Shown: one piece after another, positions 52,273 through 61,200 of the stretch
How positions within the stretch are numbered: the stretch's first letter is position 1
Layout: each line of letters begins with the position of its first letter
Assembly (NCBI RefSeq): GCF_004331675.1
Contig: NZ_SJSN01000015.1
Coordinates: forward strand, 41,295-105,294
Direction of reading: 5' to 3'
Origin: Pedobacter frigidisoli
GTDB lineage: Bacteria; Bacteroidota; Bacteroidia; Sphingobacteriales; Sphingobacteriaceae
Length of the DNA stretch: 64,000 bases
The notes under the pieces: generated by a model
What the model saw: only the letters and a program-made list of their open reading frames with translations
Databases searched by the model: none
What the model was told of the DNA's origin: nothing
Position numbers and translations under genes: made by a program

Positions 52273-52307
52273 AAAATGCCCGACTAAATGTTTTAATCGG
52301 GCATTTA
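52273..52307 (-). terminator. Terminator-like hairpin after the aldo/keto reductase gene
   Basis: AAATGCCCGA at 52274-52283 pairs with TCGGGCATTT at 52297-52306. On the minus strand a TTTTG stretch follows. It lies 18 bp after the reductase stop. Confidence 0.6.
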
Positions 52308-52324
52308 AATATAGCAGATTATTT

Positions 52325-53272
52325 TTAATAGCTGCTTGCTTTATCCAATAACGAAATATCTTCGGGCGTTAATTTTAAGTTCTCTGCCTCTGTAAAAGAT
52401 TTCAACTGACTTAAATCGGTAACACTTGCAATTGGTGCCGTAATTGATGGATGTTGAATTAACCAACCCAAGGCTACTGATGCCTGCTCAACGCTATGAT
52501 TATCTGCAACTTTATCCAATGCTTCTAAAATTCTAAAACCTCTTTCGTTCAGGAATTTCTTCGCACCACCACCTCGCTGACTTTTTTTCAAATCATCCTC
52601 GCTACGGTATTTTCCTGTTAAAAAGCCACTTGCTAAAGAATAATAAGTAACTACACCTAAGCCATGCTCTAAACAAATTTTCTCGTGTTCTTGCTCAAAT
52701 TCTTCTCTTTCGTACAAATTATAACCTGGCTGGTAAACTTGGTAGCGAGGTAAGCTGTGCTCGGAAGAAGCAAGTAATGATTCTTTTAATCTATCTGCCG
52801 AAAAGTTTGAAGCGCCAACCCAACGCACTTTTCCAGCTTTAATTAGTGTCTCATAAGCGCTTAAGGTTTCTTCAACAGGCGTTGTCTCGTCATCAAAATG
52901 AGAAAAATATAAATCGATATAATCCGTTTGTAAACGAGAAAGCGAATGCTCAACCTCGTTAATAATGTAATCTTTTTTCAAAGATTTGCCTTGTCCCATA
53001 TCCGAACCCACTTTCGTAGCAATAATTACATCGTGGCGTTTATTATGTTTCTTAAGCCAATTGCCTATAATTGTTTCCGATTCGCCGCCTTTATTTCCTG
53101 GTACCCAACTCGAATAAACATCAGCAGTATCGATAAAATTGAAACCACTCTCCACAAAATGGTCTAATATCTCAAACGATTTCTGCTCGTCGATAGTCCA
53201 TCCGAAAACGTTTCCTCCAAATACAATGGGCGCAATATTTAAATCTGTTTTTCCTAAAATCCTTTTTTCCAT
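52325..53272 (-). CDS. Aldo/keto reductase
   Basis: NADPH-dependent reductase with a TIM barrel, 315 residues. The catalytic tetrad is visible: Asp48 in FIDTAD, Tyr53 in VYSSW, Lys87 in IIATKVGSD and His125 in YFSHFDD. KVRWVGASNFSADRL near 150 and the C-terminal cofactor region ITAPIASVTDLSQLKSF are typical of the AKR11/12 (YajO/Tas-like) groups. Physiological substrate unknown. Alone, with its own terminator hairpin. Confidence 0.93.
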   Translation of the reverse strand: MEKRILGKTDLNIAPIVFGGNVFGWTIDEQKSFEILDHFVESGFNFIDTADVYSSWVPGNKGGESETIIGNWLKKHNKRHDVIIATKVGSDMGQGKSLKKDYIINEVEHSLSRLQTDYIDLYFSHFDDETTPVEETLSAYETLIKAGKVRWVGASNFSADRLKESLLASSEHSLPRYQVYQPGYNLYEREEFEQEHEKICLEHGLGVVTYYSLASGFLTGKYRSEDDLKKSQRGGGAKKFLNERGFRILEALDKVADNHSVEQASVALGWLIQHPSITAPIASVTDLSQLKSFTEAENLKLTPEDISLLDKASSY

Positions 53273-53732
53273 GATATGAAATTTAATATTGGTTTAACAA
53301 ATGAAAGGATGTTGAGTTTTTCAACAGGCGTCGGAATTGTGTCAGATTTGAATCTCACCCATTTAAAGGCATTAGCGGTGCTTGGTTGGTATCAGCCATC
53401 TCCTTTATTTCCCTCAATTTAACGATAGGGAATGCAAATGCTTTCCAATTATTTCTTGCTTCAATAGGGTGAGGCTTTTTTTTGAAAAGCAATCCACCAT
53501 TCCATTTTAATTTAGTCCCGTTTTCCGCTATAAGTTTTTTAACCTCGGTCACTCTGAGGTCTAAAGCATTTTTTTCATCGGTTGCAGATGCTTCGTGCCT
53601 CAGCATGACAATAATATTTAAGGAAGTGCAAAAAAAAAGCTTTCTGCTCCACCCGGGTTTAGGAAATTCGGTTTTTGCTACTATTTAAGTTTCCCTGCAA
53701 ATTGCCCATCATCCATTTTCACCTCATCCATC
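53273..53732. other. Repeat-rich intergenic region
   Basis: Contains a CCTCACCC/GGGTGAGG-type fragment (about 53467-53480) and a CATGCTGAGGCACGAAGCATC palindromic repeat (about 53583-53606). The only frame of interest is the doubtful 83-codon one listed separately. No promoter was identified. Confidence 0.5.
53355..53606 (-). CDS. Doubtful small ORF overlapping intergenic repeats
   Basis: An 83-codon frame. Its N-terminal part (MLRHEASATDEK) is a translation of a dispersed repeat and its middle crosses another. The C-terminal stretch (WKAFAFPIVKLREIKEMADT) has protein-like composition, so this could be the remnant end of a lost gene. No family recognised; listed only so the frame is not overlooked. 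Confidence 0.25.
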   Translation of the reverse strand: MLRHEASATDEKNALDLRVTEVKKLIAENGTKLKWNGGLLFKKKPHPIEARNNWKAFAFPIVKLREIKEMADTNQAPLMPLNG

Positions 53733-54398
53733 TTACATCCCTTTAACCGCCCTAAGCATTTCTCTCTTACCGGGGGCACCCGGCAATTTTTCAATGGTAA
53801 AACCAATAGCTTTCACAGCTCTTTTAAGTTTTCCTGTAATGGCATAGGTAATAAAAGTTCCACCCGGTTTTAAGAAACTGCAGGCATGAGCTATAATTTC
53901 ATCGGTCCACATTTCGGGTTGGTGCTGAACCGAAAAAGCATCATAATAAATCACGTCAAATCTTTTTTCGGTATCAAATTCAGCTAAGGTTGTATATGGA
54001 ATTTCGAGTTTGCAAAGTGCAGATAAAGTTTGTTGAGTTATTAAAGCTTCATCGTAACTGGTAATAAAATCATTCCAAATTTCTGACGAAACATATTCCG
54101 AATAACCTGTTTGATTAAGCACATCAACAGTTAATGGAAATGCTTCAATGCTGGTGTAATCTAGTTTTATGTTATTTTCATTGCAATATTCAAAGCTTAA
54201 GATAAAGTTCAAACCCGTTCCAAAGCCAACTTCTAAAATTGATATTTCAGATTTTCCCTCAGTTGCAAATTTCAACCCTGCATCAATAAAAACATGTTTG
54301 CTTTCTTGTAGAGCGCCATGTTTACTGTGGTAATGTTCGCCAATGGTTTCGTTGTAAAGCGTGTTCGAGCCGTCGGCAGTAGGGGTAATAATATTCAT
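53733..54398 (-). CDS. mnmD: MnmD-type tRNA wobble-uridine methyltransferase
   Basis: SAM-dependent methyltransferase of the MnmC N-domain family, converting nm5(s2)U to mnm5(s2)U at tRNA wobble positions. The product has 221 residues. LEVGFGTGLNFIL near 58 is the SAM-binding loop, DVIYYDAFSVQHQPEMW near 150 the catalytic Asp segment, and LPGAPGKREMLRA the family C-terminus. It lacks the FAD oxidase half of MnmC, as in stand-alone MnmD. ATG 54398 (MNIITPTADGS) is preferred over one 45 bp upstream. Confidence 0.9.
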   Translation of the reverse strand: MNIITPTADGSNTLYNETIGEHYHSKHGALQESKHVFIDAGLKFATEGKSEISILEVGFGTGLNFILSFEYCNENNIKLDYTSIEAFPLTVDVLNQTGYSEYVSSEIWNDFITSYDEALITQQTLSALCKLEIPYTTLAEFDTEKRFDVIYYDAFSVQHQPEMWTDEIIAHACSFLKPGGTFITYAITGKLKRAVKAIGFTIEKLPGAPGKREMLRAVKGM

Positions 54399-54566
54399 GT
54401 GCAAAGGATTTTGACCAGGATTAAAGGATGATAAGATTTTCAAGATAACACTACAAATATAGTATCAAGTCGCAAGTATCAGGTATCAAGATTTGCATAT
54501 TGCCTTAGTATTTTTCGACTTGCTCTTTTCCCTTTAAGCTTTTACCTTTGGTCTTTAAGCTCAATT

Positions 54567-54905
54567 ATGGATATCGAATCTTTCAGAGAATATTGTTTAA
54601 GTCTACCGGGCACAACCGAGGGCATGAAATGGGATCATCTTTGTTTCATGATTGAAGAAAAAATCTATGTTATCATCGCCATTGATGAGGGGAGTCGGTT
54701 TTCTATAAAATGTAATCCTGATGATTTTGATGCCTTAACTGCAAGAGACGGAATTGCACAAGCTTATCATTTGGCAAAGCGCCAATGGATTCAAATAGAA
54801 AATTTAGATGTGTTAACCGATAAGGAGCTGAAAAGTAGGGTTGCAGATTCAAGAGCGATGGTTTTGGCTAAATTGCCAAAGAAAACGCAAGCTAAATATG
54901 TTTGA
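54567..54905 (+). CDS. MmcQ/YjbR family protein
   Basis: A 112-residue protein of the MmcQ/YjbR (CyaY-like fold) family. The landmarks are EYCLSLPGTTEGMKWDHLCF at the start, SIKCNPDDFDALTARDGIAQ near 55, QWIQIENLDVLTDKELKS near 80, and a C-terminal helix. Family members have been called DNA-binding on weak evidence; function is unknown. Alone on the plus strand. Confidence 0.9.
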   Translation: MDIESFREYCLSLPGTTEGMKWDHLCFMIEEKIYVIIAIDEGSRFSIKCNPDDFDALTARDGIAQAYHLAKRQWIQIENLDVLTDKELKSRVADSRAMVLAKLPKKTQAKYV

Positions 54906-54993
54906 TAATTCAATTAATTAGCCTTTCTAATTAAGAATTTATTTTTGTTTTTTAGTTTAAGGTATATGGTTAAGGTTTGAACGTTAGATCTTA

Positions 54994-55368
54994 TTAAAAC
55001 ACAGCTATAAAATATCCTATCATAGCCAACGAAATTGCGAAAAAAGTCATCGTAATCGTAGTCTTTAACTTGTTGGTTGGTTTTGTTTCTTTATCAATAT
55101 TTGCATTTAACATCAGCGATAACTTCAAGCCTATTGTACCATCATATAATCCTAAGATAGCATTAATAAAAATGGAACTTAATAATCCGAATTGTATAGA
55201 GACTATATATCCCATTCCGATGTAAATAATAATAGATAATACGCTTAAATACATATACTTGAAGTTTAATTTTCGTGAAGCTACTGCTCCAAGAGTGTCA
55301 ATTATTGATATGCATGATAGTCCAATAAAAAAATAGATTAATAAATTAAAATAGATACCGTTCATCAA
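54994..55368 (-). CDS. Hypothetical membrane protein
   Basis: A 124-residue protein with four hydrophobic segments (about 4-25, 37-58, 60-78 and 102-122) and a polar loop containing NIDKETKPTNKLK. No family recognised. Single gene between MmcQ/YjbR and the M28 peptidase. Confidence 0.6.
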   Translation of the reverse strand: MMNGIYFNLLIYFFIGLSCISIIDTLGAVASRKLNFKYMYLSVLSIIIYIGMGYIVSIQFGLLSSIFINAILGLYDGTIGLKLSLMLNANIDKETKPTNKLKTTITMTFFAISLAMIGYFIAVF

Positions 55369-55458
55369 TTAGTATTTGTAGCGTAATTAGTGGTTTTAAT
55401 TTATAAAAAAGAGCATCCGTTTCCAAATGCTCTTTCCTTAAACTTATTTAGTCATTGT

Positions 55459-57006
55459 TTACAAACCACCTTTTCTATTCGATTTACTTGGTATCGGCCA
55501 AGTTGCAGGTTTTCCCGTTCGTTCGTTTACAGGCAAATCTGTAGCTTTCTCAGTCGATGTTTTTTCTGCATCTTCACAAGCCATGTAAACCATAATCGCA
55601 GTTAGAATTACGTTGCTTCTTATTTCATCAAAAACCAATTTGTCATAAGTATCACGATTGGTATGCCATGTGTATGTTCCATAATCCCAGCTAGTTGCAC
55701 CTAAAGAATAGCCAAGGGCGCCTGCCGCAACAAATGAGGCAAAATCAGAACCGCCTGCACCTGGCATACCAGGGAAACTCGTTTTAACTTGATTTTTAAT
55801 CGTATCAGGAACGGCTGCCAACCAACGTGTAATGTAATCTTTTGATTTAGCAAAACCTTGTCCGCCAATATTTACGATTCGCCCAGTTCCATTGTCTTGA
55901 TTAAATAAAGCTTGCAAATTGCTCACGATTTCAGGATGATCTTCAACAAAAGCTCTCGAACCATTTAAACCTTGTTCTTCACTTCCCCAATGGCCAACCA
56001 AAATCGTACGTTTTGGATTAGGATAGAATTTCTTCAAAATACGCATGGCTTCCATCATTAAAATAGTGCCTGAACCGTTATCTGTTGCACCACTTGCAGC
56101 ATCCCACGAATCGAAGTGAGCCGATAACATTACATATTCTTTAGGTTTTTGCTTTCCCTTAATTTCGGCAATGGTATTAAAAGTTGGTACAACGCCTAAC
56201 TCTCTTGATTCTGATTCGATTTTCAATGTTGGTTTATTTCCACTTTGTGCTAAACGATAAACTAAACCATAATCTTCTACCGATAAATCTACCGTAGGTA
56301 TTTTCGATGTGTTAGCACCGAAAACTTTATCAACGCCAAAACCTTGAGACCAATTATTAATGATGATACCAGCAGCTCCTGCATTTTCGATAGCAAGCGC
56401 TAGGTTTTTAGCGTTTAATCCTGTTTTTACAATTCCTGCAGCCCAAGCTTTTGCAGCATCAGCTTTTTCTTTTTTATATTTTTCGAATAAATCTTTGGTT
56501 GCAAATTCTTCCCAATTTTTTTCAGGACGGCCAGAGATTTGGCTCATGGAAATTAAAACCAATTTACCTCTAGCGTTCGGTAACCATTTTTGAAAGGAAA
56601 CTGAATCGGTAATTGCAGGAAGAACAATGGCTTCTGCATTTATCGCTTTTCCATTGGTTGATGGACTCCAGGCTAATTGTGTACCCTCCAAGGTTCTTAA
56701 CCGCGGACTAACCAAATCAATATGGGTAACGCCTCTTTCCCAGCCACGCCATTCGCCCCATCTTTCATTCTTTGCAGAAATGCCCCAATCGCTGTATTTT
56801 TTTACTGCCCAGTCATTAGCTTGTTTCATTTGTGGTGAACCTACTAAACGCGGTCCGACAACATCTAAAAGCTCGTGAGCAAGTTTTTCTAATTGTGAGT
56901 TTTCATTTACTTCTTTAACGATATTATCGATAACTTTTTTGTCTTGTGCAAATGCAAAAGAAGAAGTAAATAGGAGTAAGGTTGGTAGTAGAAGTTTTTT
57001 ATTCAT
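55459..57006 (-). CDS. M28-family zinc aminopeptidase with PA domain
   Basis: Secreted zinc exopeptidase, 515 residues. Signal peptide about 1-20. A PA-type insert lies at about 175-260 (AIENAGAAGIIINNWSQGFG). The M28 metal sites are intact: SAHFDSWDAASGATDNGSG (His and bridging Asp), GSEEQGLNG (catalytic Glu and Glu ligand), FNQDNGTGR (Asp) and YTWHTNRDTYD (His). Probably processes peptides in the periplasm or outside the cell. Monocistronic. Confidence 0.92.
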   Translation of the reverse strand: MNKKLLLPTLLLFTSSFAFAQDKKVIDNIVKEVNENSQLEKLAHELLDVVGPRLVGSPQMKQANDWAVKKYSDWGISAKNERWGEWRGWERGVTHIDLVSPRLRTLEGTQLAWSPSTNGKAINAEAIVLPAITDSVSFQKWLPNARGKLVLISMSQISGRPEKNWEEFATKDLFEKYKKEKADAAKAWAAGIVKTGLNAKNLALAIENAGAAGIIINNWSQGFGVDKVFGANTSKIPTVDLSVEDYGLVYRLAQSGNKPTLKIESESRELGVVPTFNTIAEIKGKQKPKEYVMLSAHFDSWDAASGATDNGSGTILMMEAMRILKKFYPNPKRTILVGHWGSEEQGLNGSRAFVEDHPEIVSNLQALFNQDNGTGRIVNIGGQGFAKSKDYITRWLAAVPDTIKNQVKTSFPGMPGAGGSDFASFVAAGALGYSLGATSWDYGTYTWHTNRDTYDKLVFDEIRSNVILTAIMVYMACEDAEKTSTEKATDLPVNERTGKPATWPIPSKSNRKGGL

Positions 57007-57164
57007 TTCAGTTTGCTTAATTGATAGGCTAATTTAGGGAATAACAGGATGGGAGAGGTGATGTTAATGGAAATGTTGCAGTTCTTGGGTTTCGTCATTG
57101 CGAAGCGATTTTTCATCGCTGTGGCAATCTCTTACTTGGAATGTTTGTCTTTGCCAGACAGCTT

Positions 57165-57184
57165 GTCCCGATTTTCATCGGGAG
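57165..57184. repeat. Partial REP-like hairpin
   Basis: GTCCCGATTTTCATCGGGAG shows only the central stem (TCCCGAT / ATCGGGA) of the family, without the conserved outer ends. Confidence 0.5.
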
Positions 57185-57269
57185 GCTTTTTTCTTTTTCT
57201 TTGAAAAAAAGAAACAAAACCGAGCATTTCTGCGAGCTCGTGAATGCAATTAAAAAACAATAGACAACA

Positions 57270-57428
57270 ATGAATAATTCAAGGCTTGCACCTGATTTTG
57301 GAAAAATTCGTCAAACCGTTACCGAAAATAATTTGAGGCCTGGCCCTTTCACAGCCCCTGAGGCTGCAAATTTTTTTGTTCTGTGGGGTTTGAAAGCGAG
57401 TGTAGACGGTTTCAACGTTTTTTCTTAA
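57270..57428 (+). CDS. Candidate 52-residue peptide
   Basis: ATG at 57270 to TAA at 57426-57428. The product includes RLAPDFGKIRQTVTEN and FTAPEAANFFVLWGLKASVD, which looks protein-like, with no repeat element inside it. No ribosome site or family recognised. It may be a fragment of a decayed gene. Confidence 0.25.
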   Translation: MNNSRLAPDFGKIRQTVTENNLRPGPFTAPEAANFFVLWGLKASVDGFNVFS

Positions 57429-57582
57429 AATCATCTGCTATGCCGGATATGTTCTTCGGAAAGGTTGTGGTGTTTTGAAAGTTTTTCCATAGCACCTTTC
57501 AACTCCCCTCCTTATTTTCAAGGAGGGGTTGGGGGTGGTTTTTTAACTACCATTCCCAAGAATTACAAAACCTGCATAATCT

Positions 57583-57650
57583 AAACCTGATTGCCGTGGT
57601 AGCTCCCGATTTTTTTCTAATCGGGACTACAAACAAAAAGCAGGACTGAA
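57583..57650 (-). repeat. REP-like hairpin element, copy 5
   Basis: Starts CTAAACCTGATTGCC and ends AGCAGGACTG. The central stem is TCCCGATT / AATCGGGA. Read in the element's own direction, its loop is purine-rich like the others. Confidence 0.75.
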
Positions 57651-57704
57651 TTAACCGAAGTTCTTCATGCCCTGCTTTTCTAAAAATTTTTATACTTTTT
57701 ATTG

Positions 57705-57727
57705 CTCCCTCTCTTTCGGAGAGGGTT
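57705..57727 (-). terminator. Terminator-like CCCTCTC hairpin after accD
   Basis: CCCTCTC at 57707-57713 pairs with GAGAGGG at 57719-57725, 16 bp after the accD stop. It belongs to the GGGTGAGG repeat family and lacks a good T run, so a termination role is uncertain. Confidence 0.4.
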
Positions 57728-57740
57728 GGGGTGAGGCTTT

Positions 57741-58586
57741 TTAATTATTCATCATCTTAATAAAAGCGCCCAACTTAGCTTTCATGGCTCTTCTATCAAC
57801 AATAAAATCGAGAAAACCATGCTCCAAAACAAATTCTGAAGTTTGGAAACCTTTAGGTAAATCTTTTTTAATCGTCTCTTTAATAACCCTCGGACCAGCA
57901 AAGCCGATTAACGCCCCTGGTTCTGCAATGTTGATATCGCCAAGCATTGCGTACGATGCTGTAACGCCACCTGTTGTTGGGTCGGTTAGCAAAGAAATGT
58001 ACGGAATTTTAGCTTGACTTAACAATGCTAATTTCGCAGATGTTTTAGCCATTTGCATCAATGAAAATGCGGCCTCCATCATACGTGCGCCACCTGATTT
58101 TGAAATCATCAGGAACGGAATTTTATGTTTAATGCTATAATCAATTGAACGGGCAATTTTTTCACCAACAACTGAACCCATAGAACCGCCAATGAAAGCG
58201 AAATCCATACAGGCAATCACTAAATCCTGACCATCAATTTTACCAACGCCTGCACGAATAGCATCTTTTAAGCCTGTTTTAGCTTGGCTTTCGATAATTC
58301 TTTCGGTATAAGGTTTATTATCATTAAAGTTTAAAGGGTCGCCCGAAGTAAGGTTGGCGAAGAGCTCTTTAAACTCGTTGTTATCGAATAAAACTTCAAA
58401 ATATTCTTTAGAACCTACCCTCAGGTGGTAATTACAGTAATGGCAAACGTATTTGTTTTCCTGAAGTTCTGCCTGATGTAGCGGTTTTTTGCAATTTGGA
58501 CATTTATTCCACAAACCATCTGGTGCTTCTTTTTTCTCTTCTGTTGTGGTAATGATACCTTTATTCTCTCTCTTAAACCAAGCCAT
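57741..58586 (-). CDS. accD: Acetyl-CoA carboxylase carboxyltransferase subunit beta
   Basis: Carboxyltransferase subunit of the bacterial acetyl-CoA carboxylase, making malonyl-CoA with AccA for fatty acid synthesis. The N-terminal zinc ribbon uses Cys29, Cys32, Cys48 and Cys51. The crotonase-fold body has AGVGKIDGQDLVIACMDFAF, GGSMGSVVGEKIAR, SGGARMMEAAFSLMQMAKT and DPTTGGVTASYAMLGDI, matching AccD. ATG 58586 (MAWFKRENKG) is chosen over one 27 bp upstream. The 281 residues match the family. Divergent from fbaA. Confidence 0.95.
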   Translation of the reverse strand: MAWFKRENKGIITTTEEKKEAPDGLWNKCPNCKKPLHQAELQENKYVCHYCNYHLRVGSKEYFEVLFDNNEFKELFANLTSGDPLNFNDNKPYTERIIESQAKTGLKDAIRAGVGKIDGQDLVIACMDFAFIGGSMGSVVGEKIARSIDYSIKHKIPFLMISKSGGARMMEAAFSLMQMAKTSAKLALLSQAKIPYISLLTDPTTGGVTASYAMLGDINIAEPGALIGFAGPRVIKETIKKDLPKGFQTSEFVLEHGFLDFIVDRRAMKAKLGAFIKMMNN

Positions 58587-58792
58587 ATAATTTTTTAAAG
58601 AATTGGATTGCAAAGAAACGAAAAAAATATTTAAGTCAAGTATTTCTATTTAGTGTAAAAAGTACACGATGGATAATGTCTTTTTTACACCAAATAGCCT
58701 TTATTTGGTTATTAGACAAATAATTCTGTTGTTACAAAAGCATGAAATGTTATTTTTTTTTATAACTTCGGACTTAATAAAATTAACAAGAA

Positions 58793-59872
58793 ATGAGTTT
58801 AAAAGGCTACAAAGGCGTAATTTACGGAGATGCCGTTCAAGAATTGTTTGAGCAGGCTAAAAAACATCAGTTTGCTTTACCAGCAGTAAACGTAACCGGA
58901 ACAAACACGGTAAACGCGGTATTGGAAACTGCTAAGGCAGTAAATTCGCCTGTTATGATTCAATTATCTAATGGTGGTGCGCAGTTTTATGCGGGTAAAA
59001 CTTTAGATAACGAGAAATTGCAGGCATGTATTTTAGGTGCTGTATCGGCAGCTAAACATGTACATTTATTGGCAGAACATTATGGTGTTGCTGTGGTTTT
59101 ACATACCGACCACGCCGCTAAAAAATTATTGCCTTGGATTGATGGCCTTTTAGACCACGGCGAAAAATTCTTCGCTGAAACAGGAAAACCTTTGTTTTCA
59201 TCGCACATGTTAGATCTTTCGGAAGAGCCGATTGAAGAAAACATGGAAATTTCTGCTAAATATTTAGCTCGCATGGCGAAAATGAACATGACTATCGAAA
59301 TCGAACTTGGTGTTACAGGTGGCGAGGAAGATGGCGTAGACAATAGCGATGTTGATAGCTCAAAATTATATACTCAACCGAGCGAAGTTGCTTATGCTCA
59401 CGAAGAATTAAGCAAAGTTTCGCCACGTTTTACTGTTGCTGCTGCATTTGGAAATGTTCACGGTGTATACAAGCCAGGTAACGTGAAATTGCAACCTGTA
59501 ATTTTGAAAAATTCACAGGATTTCATTAAAGAAAAATTCAATTTAACTGCCGAGAAACCAATTAACTTCGTTTTCCATGGTGGTTCAGGTTCTTCTCAAG
59601 AAGAAATTAGAGAGGCAATTTCTTACGGTGCTATTAAAATGAATATTGATACTGATATGCAATGGGCATTTTGGGAGGGTATTTTAGAGTATTACAAAAA
59701 GAATGAAGCTTATCTTCAAGGCCAGATTGGTAACCCTGATGGCGATGATAAACCAAACAAAAAATATTATGACCCGCGTGTTTGGTTACGTAAAGGTGAA
59801 GAAACTTTTGTTAAGCGTTTAACTACTGCATTTGAAGATTTAAATTGCATTAACGCAAACGATAAATTATAA
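58793..59872 (+). CDS. fbaA: Class II fructose-bisphosphate aldolase
   Basis: Zinc aldolase splitting fructose 1,6-bisphosphate in glycolysis and gluconeogenesis. Key segments: HTDHAAKKLLPW (catalytic Asp and zinc His), IEIELGVTGGEEDGVDN, FGNVHGVYKPGNVKLQP (zinc His), FHGGSGSS (zinc His) and NIDTDMQWAFWEG. The 359 residues fit the E. coli FbaA type rather than the shorter GatY type. It has a strong terminator. Confidence 0.97.
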   Translation: MSLKGYKGVIYGDAVQELFEQAKKHQFALPAVNVTGTNTVNAVLETAKAVNSPVMIQLSNGGAQFYAGKTLDNEKLQACILGAVSAAKHVHLLAEHYGVAVVLHTDHAAKKLLPWIDGLLDHGEKFFAETGKPLFSSHMLDLSEEPIEENMEISAKYLARMAKMNMTIEIELGVTGGEEDGVDNSDVDSSKLYTQPSEVAYAHEELSKVSPRFTVAAAFGNVHGVYKPGNVKLQPVILKNSQDFIKEKFNLTAEKPINFVFHGGSGSSQEEIREAISYGAIKMNIDTDMQWAFWEGILEYYKKNEAYLQGQIGNPDGDDKPNKKYYDPRVWLRKGEETFVKRLTTAFEDLNCINANDKL

Positions 59873-59940
59873 TATTTTGATTGATTTTATATTTTGATTA
59901 ATTATTTAATCATTCAAAAATCATTCATTCAATAATTAAA

Positions 59941-59982
59941 CAAAAGCGCCATAGGTTGTAAAACTTATGGCGCTTTTGTTTG
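59941..59982 (+). terminator. Intrinsic terminator of fbaA
   Basis: A perfect 13-bp stem CAAAAGCGCCATA / TATGGCGCTTTTG (59941-59953 and 59966-59978) is followed by TTTG and T-rich sequence, 69 bp after the stop. Confidence 0.88.
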
Positions 59983-60013
59983 TTAATCGTTATATTTAAT
60001 CAAATATAATGTG

Positions 60014-60499
60014 ATGACAAAATCTAAATCTGATACAAAAAGAAATAATTTTTTTGAAAAATTCGCTAATGCTGCAACTAAATTTACAGGAAGCTCTGTT
60101 GCTTTTATTTCAGCCACGGCAATTGTAATAATTTGGGCAGTAACAGGTCCGCTGTTTAATTATTCTGAAACCTGGCAATTGGTAATCAATACGGGCACCA
60201 CAATTATTACTTTTTTAATGGTTTTTTTGATTCAGAAAGCGCAGAATAAAGATGGGAAGGCCATTCAGTTAAAGTTAAACGAATTGATTGCCGCACAACA
60301 GGGCGCAAGTAATCGAATGGTAGATATTGAGGATTTGAGTGAAAAGGAATTAGACCAGTTACATAAATTTTACGTTACGATTGCTACACTTGCCAAAAAA
60401 GAGGCCGATATTCATTGCTCGCACTCTATCGATGTAGCGAAAGAGTTGAACGAAATGAAATTGAAAACGAATAAACACTTTAAACACCATAAGCCATGA
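60014..60499 (+). CDS. Low-affinity iron permease family protein
   Basis: A 161-residue membrane protein of the bacterial Fet4-like family: two helices at about 27-45 and 53-74 (SVAFISATAIVIIWAVTGPL, then GTTIITFLMVFLIQKAQNKD, the family signature), then a helical cytoplasmic domain (KLNELIAAQQGASN, DIEDLSEKELDQLHKFY). ATG 60014 is used since the preceding codon is GTG. Iron transport by these bacterial homologues is assumed by family name only. It overlaps the next gene by 4 bp (ATGA). Confidence 0.82.
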   Translation: MTKSKSDTKRNNFFEKFANAATKFTGSSVAFISATAIVIIWAVTGPLFNYSETWQLVINTGTTIITFLMVFLIQKAQNKDGKAIQLKLNELIAAQQGASNRMVDIEDLSEKELDQLHKFYVTIATLAKKEADIHCSHSIDVAKELNEMKLKTNKHFKHHKP

Positions 60500-60918
60500 G
60501 TCTGCTAGTCCAAAAAGTTAATCATCCCGAAGATTTAGATAAAGTTTTTGCTATTCGTAAAATTGTGTTTGTAGATGAGCAGAATTGTCCGCCGGAACTG
60601 GAATGGGAGCACGAAGACGAATCTATCCATTTTTTAGCTACCCAAAACGGACAGCCTTGCGGCGCATGCCGCTGGCGTAAGACGGATGCAGGTTACAAGC
60701 TGGAACGTTTTGCGGTATTGAAAGAGTTTAGAGGACAAGGTGTTGGCAGGGCTTTAATTGCAGAAGCACTTTCTGATTTGCCTGAAGATGCGCATTATAT
60801 TTATCTGAATTCGCAATTAGATGCGATGAGTTTATACGCCAAATTTGGTTTTGTAGCAGAGGGAGAGCAGTTTGAAGAAGCTGGAATTCAGCATTTTAAA
60901 ATGGTAAAAAGTGTTTAA
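60496..60918 (+). CDS. GNAT-family N-acetyltransferase
   Basis: A 140-residue GNAT fold protein of the ElaA-like type: VFAIRKIVFVDEQNCPPELEWEHED near 20, GACRWRKTDAGYKLERFAV near 55, and the acetyl-CoA loop EFRGQGVGRALI near 76. Substrate unknown. The ATGA overlap with the preceding gene indicates coupled translation. Confidence 0.88.
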   Translation: MSLLVQKVNHPEDLDKVFAIRKIVFVDEQNCPPELEWEHEDESIHFLATQNGQPCGACRWRKTDAGYKLERFAVLKEFRGQGVGRALIAEALSDLPEDAHYIYLNSQLDAMSLYAKFGFVAEGEQFEEAGIQHFKMVKSV

Positions 60919-61200
60919 ATAAGGTTATCCTCATTGCGGAGGTACGAAGCAATCTTAATGCGTTCGCAAAAACGAAACGATTGCTTTCCTTAATTATTCC
61001 ATCAGTCTGAACTAGTTTCAGAGTTTTATTTAGTCGTTTAATTATTTGGAAAGCAATTGCAGCAGCATTTGGCAATGGTTCTGTCCCGCTAATGTTCCAA
61101 GCACCGTAGAAAACGGTGGCTTTCCACGTTTATCGGGTTTAGATGGTCAGATATGTAATTATATTTTCGACAAAATGAAATAGACGATAGTCTTGCGACA
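60919..61200. other. Gap with a TCATTGCGGAGG-type repeat and REP-like copy
   Basis: Between the GNAT gene and HMG-CoA lyase. Contains TCATTGCGGAGGTACGAAGC near 60933, similar in type to the repeat at 57094, and the REP-like copy 6 at 61082. No gene seen. Confidence 0.55.
61082..61142 (+). repeat. REP-like hairpin element, copy 6
   Basis: Starts TGTCCCGCT and ends TATCGGGTTTAG. The central stem is CACCGT / ACGGTG with loop AGAAA. Confidence 0.75.

Larger units (their letters stand above)
57007..57740. other. Long repeat-rich gap between the M28 peptidase and accD genes
   Basis: 734 bp containing a GTCATTGCGAAGCGA-type repeat (about 57094-57130), a partial REP-like hairpin (57165-57184), a 52-codon frame, a CCCCTCC/GGAGGGG hairpin near 57496-57528, a full REP-like copy and the accD terminator-like hairpin. 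No established gene is present. Confidence 0.6.
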
